Below, one piece after another: positions 34,870 to 42,767 of a stretch of 64,000 nt of DNA; the stretch's first letter is position 1; each line of letters opens with the position of its first letter. This stretch comes from Kitasatospora herbaricolor. Lineage in GTDB: Bacteria; Actinomycetota; Actinomycetes; Streptomycetales; Streptomycetaceae. The stretch lies in assembly GCF_030813695.1 (NCBI RefSeq), contig NZ_JAUSVA010000002.1, positions 310,001 to 374,000 on the forward strand, written 5' to 3'. The notes below the pieces were generated by a model. It was not told the origin of the DNA and made no database searches. It worked only from the letters and a program-made list of their open reading frames with translations. Position numbers and translations under genes: made by a program.

Positions 34870-35629
34870 CACCCTCGGCGGCCGCTGACCCACCAGTCCG
34901 GCCCGTGAACCACCCTCGAGCCGGAAAGACCGGGGACCGATACGTACTTGGCCCGGGCCGCTCGGAGATGTGAGGCGGGCATGCCTCCCAGCGCGGCCAG
35001 CCCGAGCGGCAAGCGCCGCCAGGCGCCCAGCACGCGGGCCGCCACCCGCACCTCCACGCCCCGCCACACCGGCAGACCCTGGTCCGGCAGTCCGGCCACC
35101 GCGATGTACGGGAGCAGCCAGCAGCCAGATGAGGGCGGCGCCCGCCGGCGGCGAGCTGGGGTGGCCACCCACCCGAAGCGACACCCGCCGACCGCATCGC
35201 GCACCCGCAGCGCAGCGCAACTGAGAAGGCGGGCGGCTGTGCACAGCCACGCAACCCGTGGACAGCGTGGCTGGTTTTGTTCACGGGTTACGGAGTCAGT
35301 TCGTCATGGCTGCGGGAGGCGTGGTCGGGGGAACCGATGTTCACGAGAACGGCCGGCGCCCGCCGGTCCTGTACGGCCGGGGGCCCGGGCAGGTCCGGCG
35401 CAGAAGGTGACGCCCGCGAGGTCGGTTATCAGGATGGTCCCTGGTGGACCGGTGGTGAGTGCGGGCATGCGGGCGCAGCGCGGCATGCAGGATCGGGGCG
35501 GCGTCGAGGTCGATTTCGCCGGTGGCCTCAAAGGGGGCTGATTTAGGGCGGGAGAGACCTCCGGCTGTCTACCCGTCGTGTGGGAGCCGGGTCGGCCGTG
35601 CGGATGGTGAGGGTGAGATCGGGTTGTCT
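34870..35629. other. Mostly non-coding; trace of a decayed gene
   Basis: On the minus strand around 34985-35110 a short run has strong coding bias (YIAVAGLPDQGLPVWRGVEV, then RVAARVLGAWRRLPLGLAAL) but no start or continuation. I read it as a remnant of a membrane-protein-like gene. The rest shows no gene. Confidence 0.35.
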
Positions 35630-36025
35630 TCAGGCGGCGGTGGTGAGGTCGGCGCGGCCGTAGAGGAGTGCGTAGCCGCGGGGCAGTTGGGCGAGGATGC
35701 GGCTGGTCAGTGCTTCGCCGGTGAGGTGGGTGAGGGCGGACAGGACGGAGGTGACGTCCCAGCGGGCGTGGAGGGGGGTGGTGTCGAGGGTGGTGGCGAC
35801 GGTCTCGACGAGGGCGGGTGCGGGGACCGGCCGGGCCAGAGGGGTCTGGGAGGAGAACAGGGCGCGGGCCCGGTCCGGCAGGGCCGCCTGGAGGTCGCGG
35901 CGCTCGTCGCCGGTGAGTTGTCGGCCGAGGGCGGCCAGGACGGTGGCCAGGACGCGTTCGGCCTGCTGGTCGGTGGTGTAGTGGCCGGCGTCGCGGACCT
36001 GCTGGAGGAGGTGTTGCCAGGTCAT
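35630..36025 (-). CDS. DUF2267 domain protein (copy 2)
   Basis: ATG 36025 overlaps the stop of the upstream copy (ATGA). The 131 residues match DUF2267: WQHLLQQVRDAGHYTTDQQA, ERVLATVLAALGRQLTGDER and RDLQAALPDRARALF. The second half is VTSVLSALTHLTGEALTSRI, then LAQLPRGYALLYGR. DUF2267 proteins are small helical bundles common near stress and heat-shock genes, often in tandem. The biochemical role is unknown. It is the last gene of a STAS-DUF2267-DUF2267 operon and is clearly paralogous to its neighbour. Confidence 0.88.
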   Translation of the reverse strand: MTWQHLLQQVRDAGHYTTDQQAERVLATVLAALGRQLTGDERRDLQAALPDRARALFSSQTPLARPVPAPALVETVATTLDTTPLHARWDVTSVLSALTHLTGEALTSRILAQLPRGYALLYGRADLTTAA

Positions 36026-36483
36026 CGCAGCGGACTTTCGGTGCGGGCCGCCGGGTCGGTGGTGGCGGCGGAGGCGGGTTCTGCGGTGCGGCCGGCGCGT
36101 GGGTGGCCGAAGAGGAGGTCGTAGCCGGGCGGCAGTTGCAGCAGGATCTGGCGGGTGAGGTCGTCGCCGGCGGCGTCGGCGGTGGTACTGAGGACGGCGC
36201 CGATGTCCCACAGGGCGCTCTGTTCGGTGGCGCCCTCGATCCAGGTGGCGGTGGCTCGTACGAACCGGTCCGGGCTGAGCGGTTCGGCGGCCTGCAGGGG
36301 GTTGAGCAGGACCAGGGCGAGGGTCTCCGGCAGGCGGGCGGCGAGGTGGGCGCGTACCTCGCCGACCAGGTGCGCGCCGAGCAGGGCCAGGACCACCCGG
36401 CCGGCCCTTTCGGCATCGCGGGGGTCGTCGTAGGCCCCGCGTTCGCGGACCTCGTCCAGGAAGGCTTCCCATCGCATCGTCAC
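36022..36483 (-). CDS. DUF2267 domain protein (copy 1)
   Basis: GTG 36483 overlaps the STAS stop (GTGA) and has GGAGGGA upstream. The protein (about 153 residues) shows the same fold as the next gene: WEAFLDEVRERGAYDDPRDA, ERAGRVVLALLGAHLVGEVR, AHLAARLPETLALVLL and DDLTRQILLQLPPGYDLLFG. A Thr/Ala-rich tail follows. The tandem presumably arose by duplication and the two products may form heterodimers. Association with STAS and Hsp18 genes suggests a stress-response role. Confidence 0.88.
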   Translation of the reverse strand: MTMRWEAFLDEVRERGAYDDPRDAERAGRVVLALLGAHLVGEVRAHLAARLPETLALVLLNPLQAAEPLSPDRFVRATATWIEGATEQSALWDIGAVLSTTADAAGDDLTRQILLQLPPGYDLLFGHPRAGRTAEPASAATTDPAARTESPLR

Positions 36484-36854
36484 GGCGCTTCTCCCTCCAT
36501 CGCGAAGCGTGTCGTCCCGGGGCGCTGCGCCTGCGGGCGCGCGCCATCGGGCGGGTGGTGATCGGGGGTGGCTGTGAGTCGCCCTTCGAGGTTTGTGAGC
36601 CTGAGCAGCCGCAGGACGTCCGGTCCGACTGCGCGAAGGACCAGGCGTCCGCCGTGGCGCTCGGCCTGGCCCCGGGCGTCCAGGAGGGTGCCCAGGCCCG
36701 CGCAGTCCATGAACGTCACCTGCGACAGGTCGAGCACCACGTCGCGGTGCTCGCGCAGGGCGGCCTCCAGGCGGCGGTGCAGTGCGGGGGCGGTGTCGAG
36801 GTCGATGTCGCCGCGGGCCCACACCACGGCGACTGTGGAGCGCTTGTTGTCCAT
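36480..36854 (-). CDS. STAS-domain anti-anti-sigma-like protein lacking the phospho-Ser
   Basis: The 124-residue protein has a STAS fold: VAVVWARGDIDLDTAPALHR, LEAALREHRDVVLDLSQVTF, MDCAGLGTLLDARGQAERHG and LRLLRLTNLEGRL. In SpoIIAA/RsbV relatives the loop is DSSGLG and the second Ser is phosphorylated by an anti-sigma kinase. Here it reads DCAGLG, so there is no phosphorylatable Ser at either position. Constitutive binding of an anti-sigma partner, or an unrelated scaffolding role, is inferred. It starts the operon with the two DUF2267 genes. The C-terminal 35 residues are disordered. Confidence 0.88.
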   Translation of the reverse strand: MDNKRSTVAVVWARGDIDLDTAPALHRRLEAALREHRDVVLDLSQVTFMDCAGLGTLLDARGQAERHGGRLVLRAVGPDVLRLLRLTNLEGRLTATPDHHPPDGARPQAQRPGTTRFAMEGEAP

Positions 36855-36989
36855 GGCATGACTCGCTGTCCTGCCGTGCCCGCGCCGTCCTGGCGGCCGT
36901 GTCCGTCGCCCCCGGGGACGCGGGTCGGGATCCGGGACGTGTCCCGCACGGCCCCGGGGAGCCGACCGTGCGGGACATCGAATCCCGGG

Positions 36990-37424
36990 TCAGGCCTTGA
37001 TCTGCTTGCGGTCGCCGCTGTGGCTGATGGCGATCTTGCGGGGCTTGGCCTTCTCGGCGACCGGGATCCGCAGGGTCAGGACACCGGCGTCGTAGTCGGC
37101 GCTGATCCCCTCGGGGTCGAGGGTGTCGGAGAGCATGACCTGGCGGGAGAACACGCCGAGCGGACGCTCGGACATCTCCCATGTCACACCCTCGCCCTCG
37201 CGGCGGGGGCGGCGCTCGGCCTTGACGGTCAGCATGTTCCGCTCGACGTCGATGTCGATCGCCTCGGGGTCCACCCCCGGCAGGTCGAAGCAGATCACGT
37301 ACTCGTCGCCGGCACGGTAGGCGTCCAGCGGCATCGGGGTCGGACGCGACCAGGTGCCGGTCGTGCTCAGGAACTGCTGGGTCAGCCGGTCCAGCTCACG
37401 GAAGGGGTCGGTGCGCATCTGCAT
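36990..37424 (-). CDS. hsp18: Hsp20/alpha-crystallin small heat-shock protein (Hsp18)
   Basis: ATG 37424 is preceded by GGAGGTG. The 144 residues show the alpha-crystallin domain: [20 protein letters not shown] and [20 protein letters not shown]. The signature A-x-x-x-n-G-v-L-t-l is present as [13 protein letters not shown], and IAISHSGD closes the domain. Small Hsps hold unfolded proteins in solution during heat stress. The upstream divergent intergenic region contains a TGTCATC-5N-GATGACA operator. The RheA-like gene lies on the other side, so thermosensitive repression by RheA is expected. Confidence 0.95.
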   Translation of the reverse strand: MQMRTDPFRELDRLTQQFLSTTGTWSRPTPMPLDAYRAGDEYVICFDLPGVDPEAIDIDVERNMLTVKAERRPRREGEGVTWEMSERPLGVFSRQVMLSDTLDPEGISADYDAGVLTLRIPVAEKAKPRKIAISHSGDRKQIKA

Positions 37425-37489
37425 GAAAAACACCTCCAGGTGGATCGGGCTGCAGGAGCCAGTGCGCTTCACCTGAATCCGTTCTAACA

Positions 37490-37508
37490 TGTCATCCATC
37501 GGATGACA
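37490..37508. promoter_or_regulatory. RheA-type operator
   Basis: TGTCATCC-ATC-GGATGACA is a perfect 8+8 inverted repeat. Read as TGTCATC-N5-GATGACA it equals the operator I recall for RheA, the heat-sensitive repressor of hsp18 in Streptomyces albus. It lies between the divergent hsp18 and rheA-like genes, about 65 bases from the hsp18 start. Confidence 0.85.
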
Positions 37509-37538
37509 ACAACCGAAGTCGCCTGGAGCGTGACATCG

Positions 37539-38219
37539 ATGCGAGACAAGCCCACCCCGCCGAACAGCGGTGGCGGCCCGGCCGCCGAACCGGCGTCCTT
37601 CCTGGCCGCGGCCGCCGCGCTGGCCGCCATCGACAACGCCGTCCGCACCGCCAGGACCCCCGGCACCGAGCAGGAACCCACGGCGCAGCCGGACCCCGAC
37701 CAGGCCCTCGCCGCCCTCCTCCTGCTGCGCGAACTGCGTACCGAACTCGCCGGCTGGGAGGCCGGCCTGGTGGAGAGCGCCCGCGCCGCCGGCGCCACCT
37801 GGGCCGACCTCGCCCGTCCGATGGGCGTCGCCAGCCGCCAGGCCGCCGAGAACCGCTACCTGCGCCTGCGCCCCACCACCGACCCCGGCCCGGGCGACAC
37901 CGGAGCGGAGCGCGTCAAGGCCGTCCGCGACCGCCGCGCCGCAGAGCGCAACGTCACCACCTGGGCCCGCACCAACGCCGCCGACCTGCGCGTCCTCGCC
38001 GCCCAGATCACCGCCCTGCCCGACCTGAAACCCGAGGCCCGCCCCGCCCAGACCGCCCTGCACACCGCCCTCGCCGCCGCGGACCCAGCCGACCTCGTCG
38101 CCCCCCTCACCGGAATCCGCCCCCACCTCGACGCCCACGACGACCTCGCCACCCGCCTCGACACCCTCACCCAGCACACCGACCGACTGCGCCATGAGAG
38201 CAACCGACGACGCGCCTGA
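37539..38219 (+). CDS. rheA: RheA-like Hsp18 transcriptional regulator
   Basis: I choose ATG 37539 with TGGAGCG upstream. The ATG at 37503 overlaps the operator and has no ribosome-binding site. The 226-residue protein has a helical core ([40 protein letters not shown]). A DNA-contacting segment follows ([26 protein letters not shown]). A long helical C-terminal half ([20 protein letters not shown]) could be the temperature-sensing part. RheA represses hsp18 and its own gene at normal temperature by binding the intergenic palindrome. Assignment rests on the divergent hsp18, the exact operator and the family pattern. Confidence 0.85.
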   Translation: MRDKPTPPNSGGGPAAEPASFLAAAAALAAIDNAVRTARTPGTEQEPTAQPDPDQALAALLLLRELRTELAGWEAGLVESARAAGATWADLARPMGVASRQAAENRYLRLRPTTDPGPGDTGAERVKAVRDRRAAERNVTTWARTNAADLRVLAAQITALPDLKPEARPAQTALHTALAAADPADLVAPLTGIRPHLDAHDDLATRLDTLTQHTDRLRHESNRRRA

Positions 38220-38463
38220 CACCACCGCCGAACAACCCTGGCAGCACACCCAGGACCAGCTCACCCGCATCCGCACCCGCACCCTCGCCGAGGCCGGCGA
38301 CGCCATCGCCGCCATCGACACCTGCCTCACCACGCTCGACACGCTCCGCAAGGACCTGACACACCGACCCTGGACCCGCAGCCCCTCCCCGCGCGTACCA
38401 CCGGTCACCGGAGCTGAGACGGTGACCCGCCACGCAACGGCGACTTCGAAGCCAGTCGTCTGA
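38194..38463 (+). CDS. Small helical protein overlapping rheA end
   Basis: ATG 38194 lies inside the last codons of the rheA-like gene in another frame. The first 60 residues are well biased and helical ([40 protein letters not shown]). The last 30 are Thr/Pro-rich. The overlap suggests translational coupling with the regulator. It has no known domain and could also be a fortuitous frame. Confidence 0.45.
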   Translation: MRATDDAPDTTAEQPWQHTQDQLTRIRTRTLAEAGDAIAAIDTCLTTLDTLRKDLTHRPWTRSPSPRVPPVTGAETVTRHATATSKPVV

Positions 38464-38703
38464 CAGCGGCCGGTCCCCTCCGTCGGCGCTCGTGACGGCG
38501 GCTTCCACCACCGTCAGCGCTTGAAGTAAGACCGGCGCCAAGGGCGTGGCGCAGCCGGATGGCTGCAGCCCGGTGATCCTCAGCGGCGAGCGGGGCTCGA
38601 CGCCACAGGCTGAGTGGTTGTTCACCAAACGCGGCGTGCGCGGTAGCCGCGCTCACCCGATTCTGGTCCTCTCGCTCCCGGCATCGTAGGCAAAGAGTCG
38701 GCC

Positions 38704-39034
38704 ATGTTCACCGACGCCATTGACGAGAACGAGGTCTACCCGACGCTCCGCGAACTCGTCGCCGCTCTTGAGAGCAACATCCGGGAGTCCTGCGAGAACA
38801 CCATGTCGCCGACATCCTCTGCGCCGAAGTCGACGCCCGGATCCCGACGACGAGCGCTCCGACGCCAAGACCACCGTCCTCAAGGCGAATGGTTCCCCAA
38901 CGGCCCGCGCCGCACTTGGGCGTGAGGAACTGCAGGACATCGGCGCCCCCAGGCTCGAAGTCCGCGCCACCGCCCCCAGCAGACCCCACGAGCCGAGCGC
39001 ACTCAAGAAGGCCGCGGGCGCCCTCCTCGCCTGA
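38704..39034 (+). pseudogene. Frameshifted small hypothetical gene
   Basis: The start MFTDAIDENEVYPTLRELVA with ALESNIRESCENT lies in one frame. The continuation HVADILCAEVDARIP is in a second frame. The end (DDERSDAKTTVLKANGSPTA, REELQDIGAPRLEVRA, SALKKAAGALLA) is in a third, stopping at 39034. Two frame changes are needed for a credible 110-residue acidic protein. Upstream GCATCGTAGGCAAAGAG is a weak start context. Function is unknown. Confidence 0.5.
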
Positions 39035-39082
39035 TCACCCCGGGCCCCGCCCCGCCGCGGTGGGACGGCCCGGGAGCATCAC

Positions 39083-39958
39083 CTACTGCTCGGTGAGCAG
39101 GGCTTCCCGCAGCCGGCTCAGGGTGCGGTTGAGGATGCGGGAGACGTGCATCTGGGACACCCCGAGGCGCTCCCCGATCTGGGACTGGGTCATCTCGGCA
39201 CCGAAGCGCATGGAGAGGATCGCGCGCTCACGCTCGGGGAGGGCCGCGACGAGCGGCTTGAGGCTCTCCAGGTCCAGGACCGCCTCGAAGCCCTTCTCCT
39301 CCACGGCGAACCGGGCGGCGATGCTGCCCTCGGCGTCCTCCTCGTCGCCGGGCATGTCCAGCGAGTGCGTGCTGTACGCCTCGGCGGCCTTCAGGCCCTC
39401 GATGACGTCCTGCTCGTCCATCGACAGGTGCTGCGCGATCTCCCGGGGTGTGGGAGCCCGGTCGAGGGCCTGCTGGAGGTCGTCGCCGGCCTTGGCCAGG
39501 GTGAGGCGCAGCTCCTGCATGCGGCGCGGGACGTGGACCATCCACGAGGTGTCGCGGAAGAAGCGCTTGATCTCGCCGGTGATGGTAGGCAGGGCGAAGG
39601 TGGAGAACTCATAGTCCAGGGTGGGGTCGAAGCGGTCGATGGCCTTGATCAGGCCGACGGTGCCGACCTGGATGATGTCGTCCATCGGTTCGCTGCGGTG
39701 GCTGAAGCGGCGGGCGGCGAACTTCACCAGGGCCAGGTTGAGTTCGATGAGGGTGCCGCGGACGTAGGAGTACTCCCGGGTTCCTTCCTCCAGGTCCCGC
39801 AGCCGCAGGAAGAGGTTCTTGGACAGGGCCCGGGCGTCGGCAGGCGCGACCTCGCGAAGATTTTCGGCCCTCGGCGGGACCGGCGCCGGGGCAACGGGAG
39901 CTTCCCTGGTGATGCGATCGGCGGGGGCGGTGGTCGGCGCCACGTCCTGAACGGTCAT
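39083..39958 (-). CDS. SigB/SigF/SigG-family RNA polymerase sigma factor
   Basis: ATG 39958 is preceded by AAGGAGA. The 291-residue protein shows region 2 (RGTLIELNLALVKFAARRFS, DDIIQVGTVGLIKAIDRFDP, EFSTFALPTITGEIKRFFRD with WMVHVPRRMQEL). Region 3 follows (APTPREIAQHLSMDEQDVIE), then region 4 with its HTH (MRFGAEMTQSQIGERLGVSQ, MHVSRILNRTLSRLREAL). This is the stress/sporulation sigma group controlled by anti-sigma and anti-anti-sigma switches in Streptomyces. No RsbW-type anti-sigma is adjacent. The nearby STAS protein, PP2C phosphatase and hybrid kinase are candidate inputs. Confidence 0.92.
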   Translation of the reverse strand: MTVQDVAPTTAPADRITREAPVAPAPVPPRAENLREVAPADARALSKNLFLRLRDLEEGTREYSYVRGTLIELNLALVKFAARRFSHRSEPMDDIIQVGTVGLIKAIDRFDPTLDYEFSTFALPTITGEIKRFFRDTSWMVHVPRRMQELRLTLAKAGDDLQQALDRAPTPREIAQHLSMDEQDVIEGLKAAEAYSTHSLDMPGDEEDAEGSIAARFAVEEKGFEAVLDLESLKPLVAALPERERAILSMRFGAEMTQSQIGERLGVSQMHVSRILNRTLSRLREALLTEQ

Positions 39959-40291
39959 GAGGGTCACTCTCCTTGCTGTGCTGGGGTGGGGAATTCGGTG
40001 GTGTCCGCCGCTCTGCTCCCCCGGCCGACCGAAAGTATGCGTGCAAGATGATAGGCGGCTGATTGGTTGCTTTCGTGCCTTGAGGGGAGAGCGGGCGGCC
40101 GGCCACTGGGCCGATTCGATGTTCGGGGACAGCGCAGGGCGCCTGCGAGCTGAGAGGTGCTCGGCAGGTGAGGCGGATCGGTGTCGCCGCAGCGGTGTCA
40201 GGCGGCTTTCCCTGGCGGCCTGTCGTCGTGTGCGGGCGGGGGTTCGGTCACTGGTGCGGCCCAAGGGCGGCGAATGCCGGTGGTGCTCGGT

Positions 40292-42718
40292 CTACTGGAC
40301 GGTGATTCCGATCAGGCAGGTGTCGTCGTCGGTGTCCGCGCTGCTGTGGCGCAGGAGGTGGTCGAGGCGGTGTTCCAGCTCGGCCACTGCGTCCGAGCGG
40401 CTCGGGGCATGGGCCTGGGCCGTGATGCGCAGATGGTCGAGCGAGGCCTGCAGGGACCGGTCCTTCCGCTCGATCAGGCCGTCCGTGTACAGCATGAGGG
40501 TGTCGCCGGACTGCAGCTCGATCTCGCCCTCTTCGTAGTCGGCCTGGTCCAGTGCGCCCAGCAGGATGCCGGAGATCGGGGTCAGGTGAATGGCCGACTC
40601 GTCGCGGAGCAGGAGGGGAGGCAGGTGGCCGGCCCTGGCCCAGCGAAGGAGGCGGGTCCCAGGCTCGTAGAGCGCGCAGACGGCGGTGGCGGTGACGTTC
40701 TCGGTCAGGTGGTGCGTCACGCTGTTCAGCCAGGAGAGCAGTTGTGCGGGCCCGGCGCCGGTGGCGGCCAGGCCGCGCAGGGCGTTGCGGAGCGCGACCA
40801 TGCCGGTGGCGGCGTCGATGCCGTGCCCGGCGACGTCGCCGACGCAGAGCAGGACGTGACCGGAGGGCAGATCGACGGTGTCGTACCAGTCACCGCCGAC
40901 CAGGTGTTCCTTCTCGGCTGGGCGGTAGCGGACGGCGACCCGCAGGTCGTGCAGTTCCAGCGGGCCTCGGCTGGGCGGCATGATGGCGTGCTGGAGCTGC
41001 AGGGCGAGCCGGCTGCGTTCGGCGGACTGCTGTTCGGTTTGGGCGAGCTGGTCGCGGGTCGCGGCCAGCGCGACTTCGGTCCAGTGCTGGGAGGAGACGT
41101 CCTGGTAGGCGCCGCGGATGGCGGTGAGCCTGCCGTCCTGGTTCAGGACCGGTTCGGCGACCACCCGGATGTGGCGGGCGATGCCGTCCGCGCGTTTGAG
41201 GCGGAAGGCTGTCGACGCGGGGCGCTGGTGGTGCAGAAGGGTCCGCAGGAACCGGCCGATGGTGTGCTCGTCGTCCGCGTGGGCGTGGGCCGCAAGGTGC
41301 TCGATCGAGATGGGGTCGGCGGTGTGCGCCAGTCCGTAGAGGTCGAACAGGGTGTCGTTCCAGGCGATCTCGCCACTGCGGAGGTTCTGCTCGAATCCTC
41401 CGATGCGTCCGAGCCGCTGGGCGTGCTGGAGGAGGCTCGCGACCCGGGCCGTCCCGTCCATGGTCCGCCAGTGGACCACCACCTGGGTTCCGTGGCGGCT
41501 GATGTTCACTGCGGCCTCGGTGGCCAGCGGGACGCCGTCGACGAGCGCCGCAAGATGCATGGCCGGCGAGCGGAAGGGCTCACCGGTCGCGAGGACGTGT
41601 TCGATCTTCTCGAACAGTCCGCCCGACTCGGCGGCCAGCGGGTAGGCCTCCATGAGCCGGGCGCCGAGGATGGCGGTGCGGGGCCGGCCCGCGAAGTCGA
41701 CGAAGCGGGGGTTGACGTGCTTGATCAGGTAGTCGGTCGGCAGGTGGGCCGTGTCGAAGACGGGCTGCAAGACCATGCACGGGTCCGGCAGCCCGTGGAT
41801 CAGCTCCAGGAGTTCGGCCGTCTGCGGAGCGGCGGCCGGGTCGGTGTCGCCCGCCGGGCGGGACTCCAGGGCGGTCGCGCACAGCTCGGCCAGGGTTTCG
41901 AATTGGCGCTGCAGCGACTGCGACTGTGGCGGGAGCCCGTTCGGCCAGCAGATTTCGAGCACGCCCGTGATCCGGCCACCCACACCGGCCGGGACGGCGA
42001 GGCGGCCGCCGGTGATGTCCCGTTGCCCGATGGAAGGAAGCCGCGCCGCGTCCGGCGAATCGTACGCCGTGGCGGCGCGCTCGGTCAGCGCCCGGCGCGC
42101 CGGAGTGGGAACGCCGGGCGGGACGTGTCGCCAGAGCCGCGCCTCCTGCTCGCCGAAGCCGGCGCTGCCCGCCAGTGTCAGGGACTGATCGGCATTGGCC
42201 GACCAGATGGCCACCGCCTGTGCCCCGAGCGGCCGCAGGGCATGTTCGAGGACCGACTGGGCAACGGCCTGGACGTCATCGGCGATCAGCATCCCGGTCT
42301 CGGCGCTGCGCAGTCGCAGTCCCAACGACGGCTCGGCCGCCGTCGCGACGAAGTCGCGGGCGACGTCGGCTATCCGGTCGTGCGAGGCCTGGTTGACCAG
42401 GTCCGCGGCCAGTTCCAGGACGGAGACGTTCGACTGGGCGGCCAGGTCCTCCAGTTGACGGGAGGCATCCGCCGGGCCGTAACCGAGGCGCTCGACGAGG
42501 ATGCCCTTGGCGAGTTCGACCAGGGCCCGACCGTCGGCCTCGGCCCGCGCCTGGGCCAGCTCGCGGCTAAGGCGCTCGACCGTCGAGGTCAGACGCCCGA
42601 CGACGCCGGCGTCGGCCGGTGCCTCCGATCTGCCGACGGCCCGGAAGGGGGGCAGTACGGGCGCCCCGTCCGAATCCTCCGTTTGGTCGGCACACGGAGG
42701 CTGCTGGGGGTCGCTCAT
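40292..42718 (-). CDS. ANTAR-GAF-PAS-PP2C (SpoIIE-type) phosphatase
   Basis: I choose ATG 42718 (MSDPQQPP) after GGAGGG. Domains in order over 808 residues: an ANTAR-like helical domain at about 50-112 (ALVELAKGILVERLGYGPAD, ASRQLEDLAAQSNVSVLEL). A GAF domain follows at about 125-300, then one or two PAS domains at about 320-560 (DPCMVLQPVFDTAHLPTDYL, FEQNLRSGEIAWNDTLFDLY). Last is a SpoIIE PP2C domain with metal-binding Asp blocks GGDWYDTVDL and GDVAGHGIDAA. These phosphatases dephosphorylate STAS anti-anti-sigma factors. An ANTAR domain normally binds RNA hairpins, so its presence here is unusual. It is probably co-regulated with the adjacent kinase. Confidence 0.88.
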   Translation of the reverse strand: MSDPQQPPCADQTEDSDGAPVLPPFRAVGRSEAPADAGVVGRLTSTVERLSRELAQARAEADGRALVELAKGILVERLGYGPADASRQLEDLAAQSNVSVLELAADLVNQASHDRIADVARDFVATAAEPSLGLRLRSAETGMLIADDVQAVAQSVLEHALRPLGAQAVAIWSANADQSLTLAGSAGFGEQEARLWRHVPPGVPTPARRALTERAATAYDSPDAARLPSIGQRDITGGRLAVPAGVGGRITGVLEICWPNGLPPQSQSLQRQFETLAELCATALESRPAGDTDPAAAPQTAELLELIHGLPDPCMVLQPVFDTAHLPTDYLIKHVNPRFVDFAGRPRTAILGARLMEAYPLAAESGGLFEKIEHVLATGEPFRSPAMHLAALVDGVPLATEAAVNISRHGTQVVVHWRTMDGTARVASLLQHAQRLGRIGGFEQNLRSGEIAWNDTLFDLYGLAHTADPISIEHLAAHAHADDEHTIGRFLRTLLHHQRPASTAFRLKRADGIARHIRVVAEPVLNQDGRLTAIRGAYQDVSSQHWTEVALAATRDQLAQTEQQSAERSRLALQLQHAIMPPSRGPLELHDLRVAVRYRPAEKEHLVGGDWYDTVDLPSGHVLLCVGDVAGHGIDAATGMVALRNALRGLAATGAGPAQLLSWLNSVTHHLTENVTATAVCALYEPGTRLLRWARAGHLPPLLLRDESAIHLTPISGILLGALDQADYEEGEIELQSGDTLMLYTDGLIERKDRSLQASLDHLRITAQAHAPSRSDAVAELEHRLDHLLRHSSADTDDDTCLIGITVQ

Positions 42719-42767
42719 CGGTCCCTCCTCGGCTTGCATGGTTGTGGGGTGGACTGACCGGACGGGG

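Noticed and set aside
40181..42757. 858-codon plus-strand open frame opposite the PP2C phosphatase
   Set aside because: Gly/Val/Arg-rich composition, no motifs, and complete overlap with a gene having clear domains. It is an antisense shadow caused by high third-position G+C.
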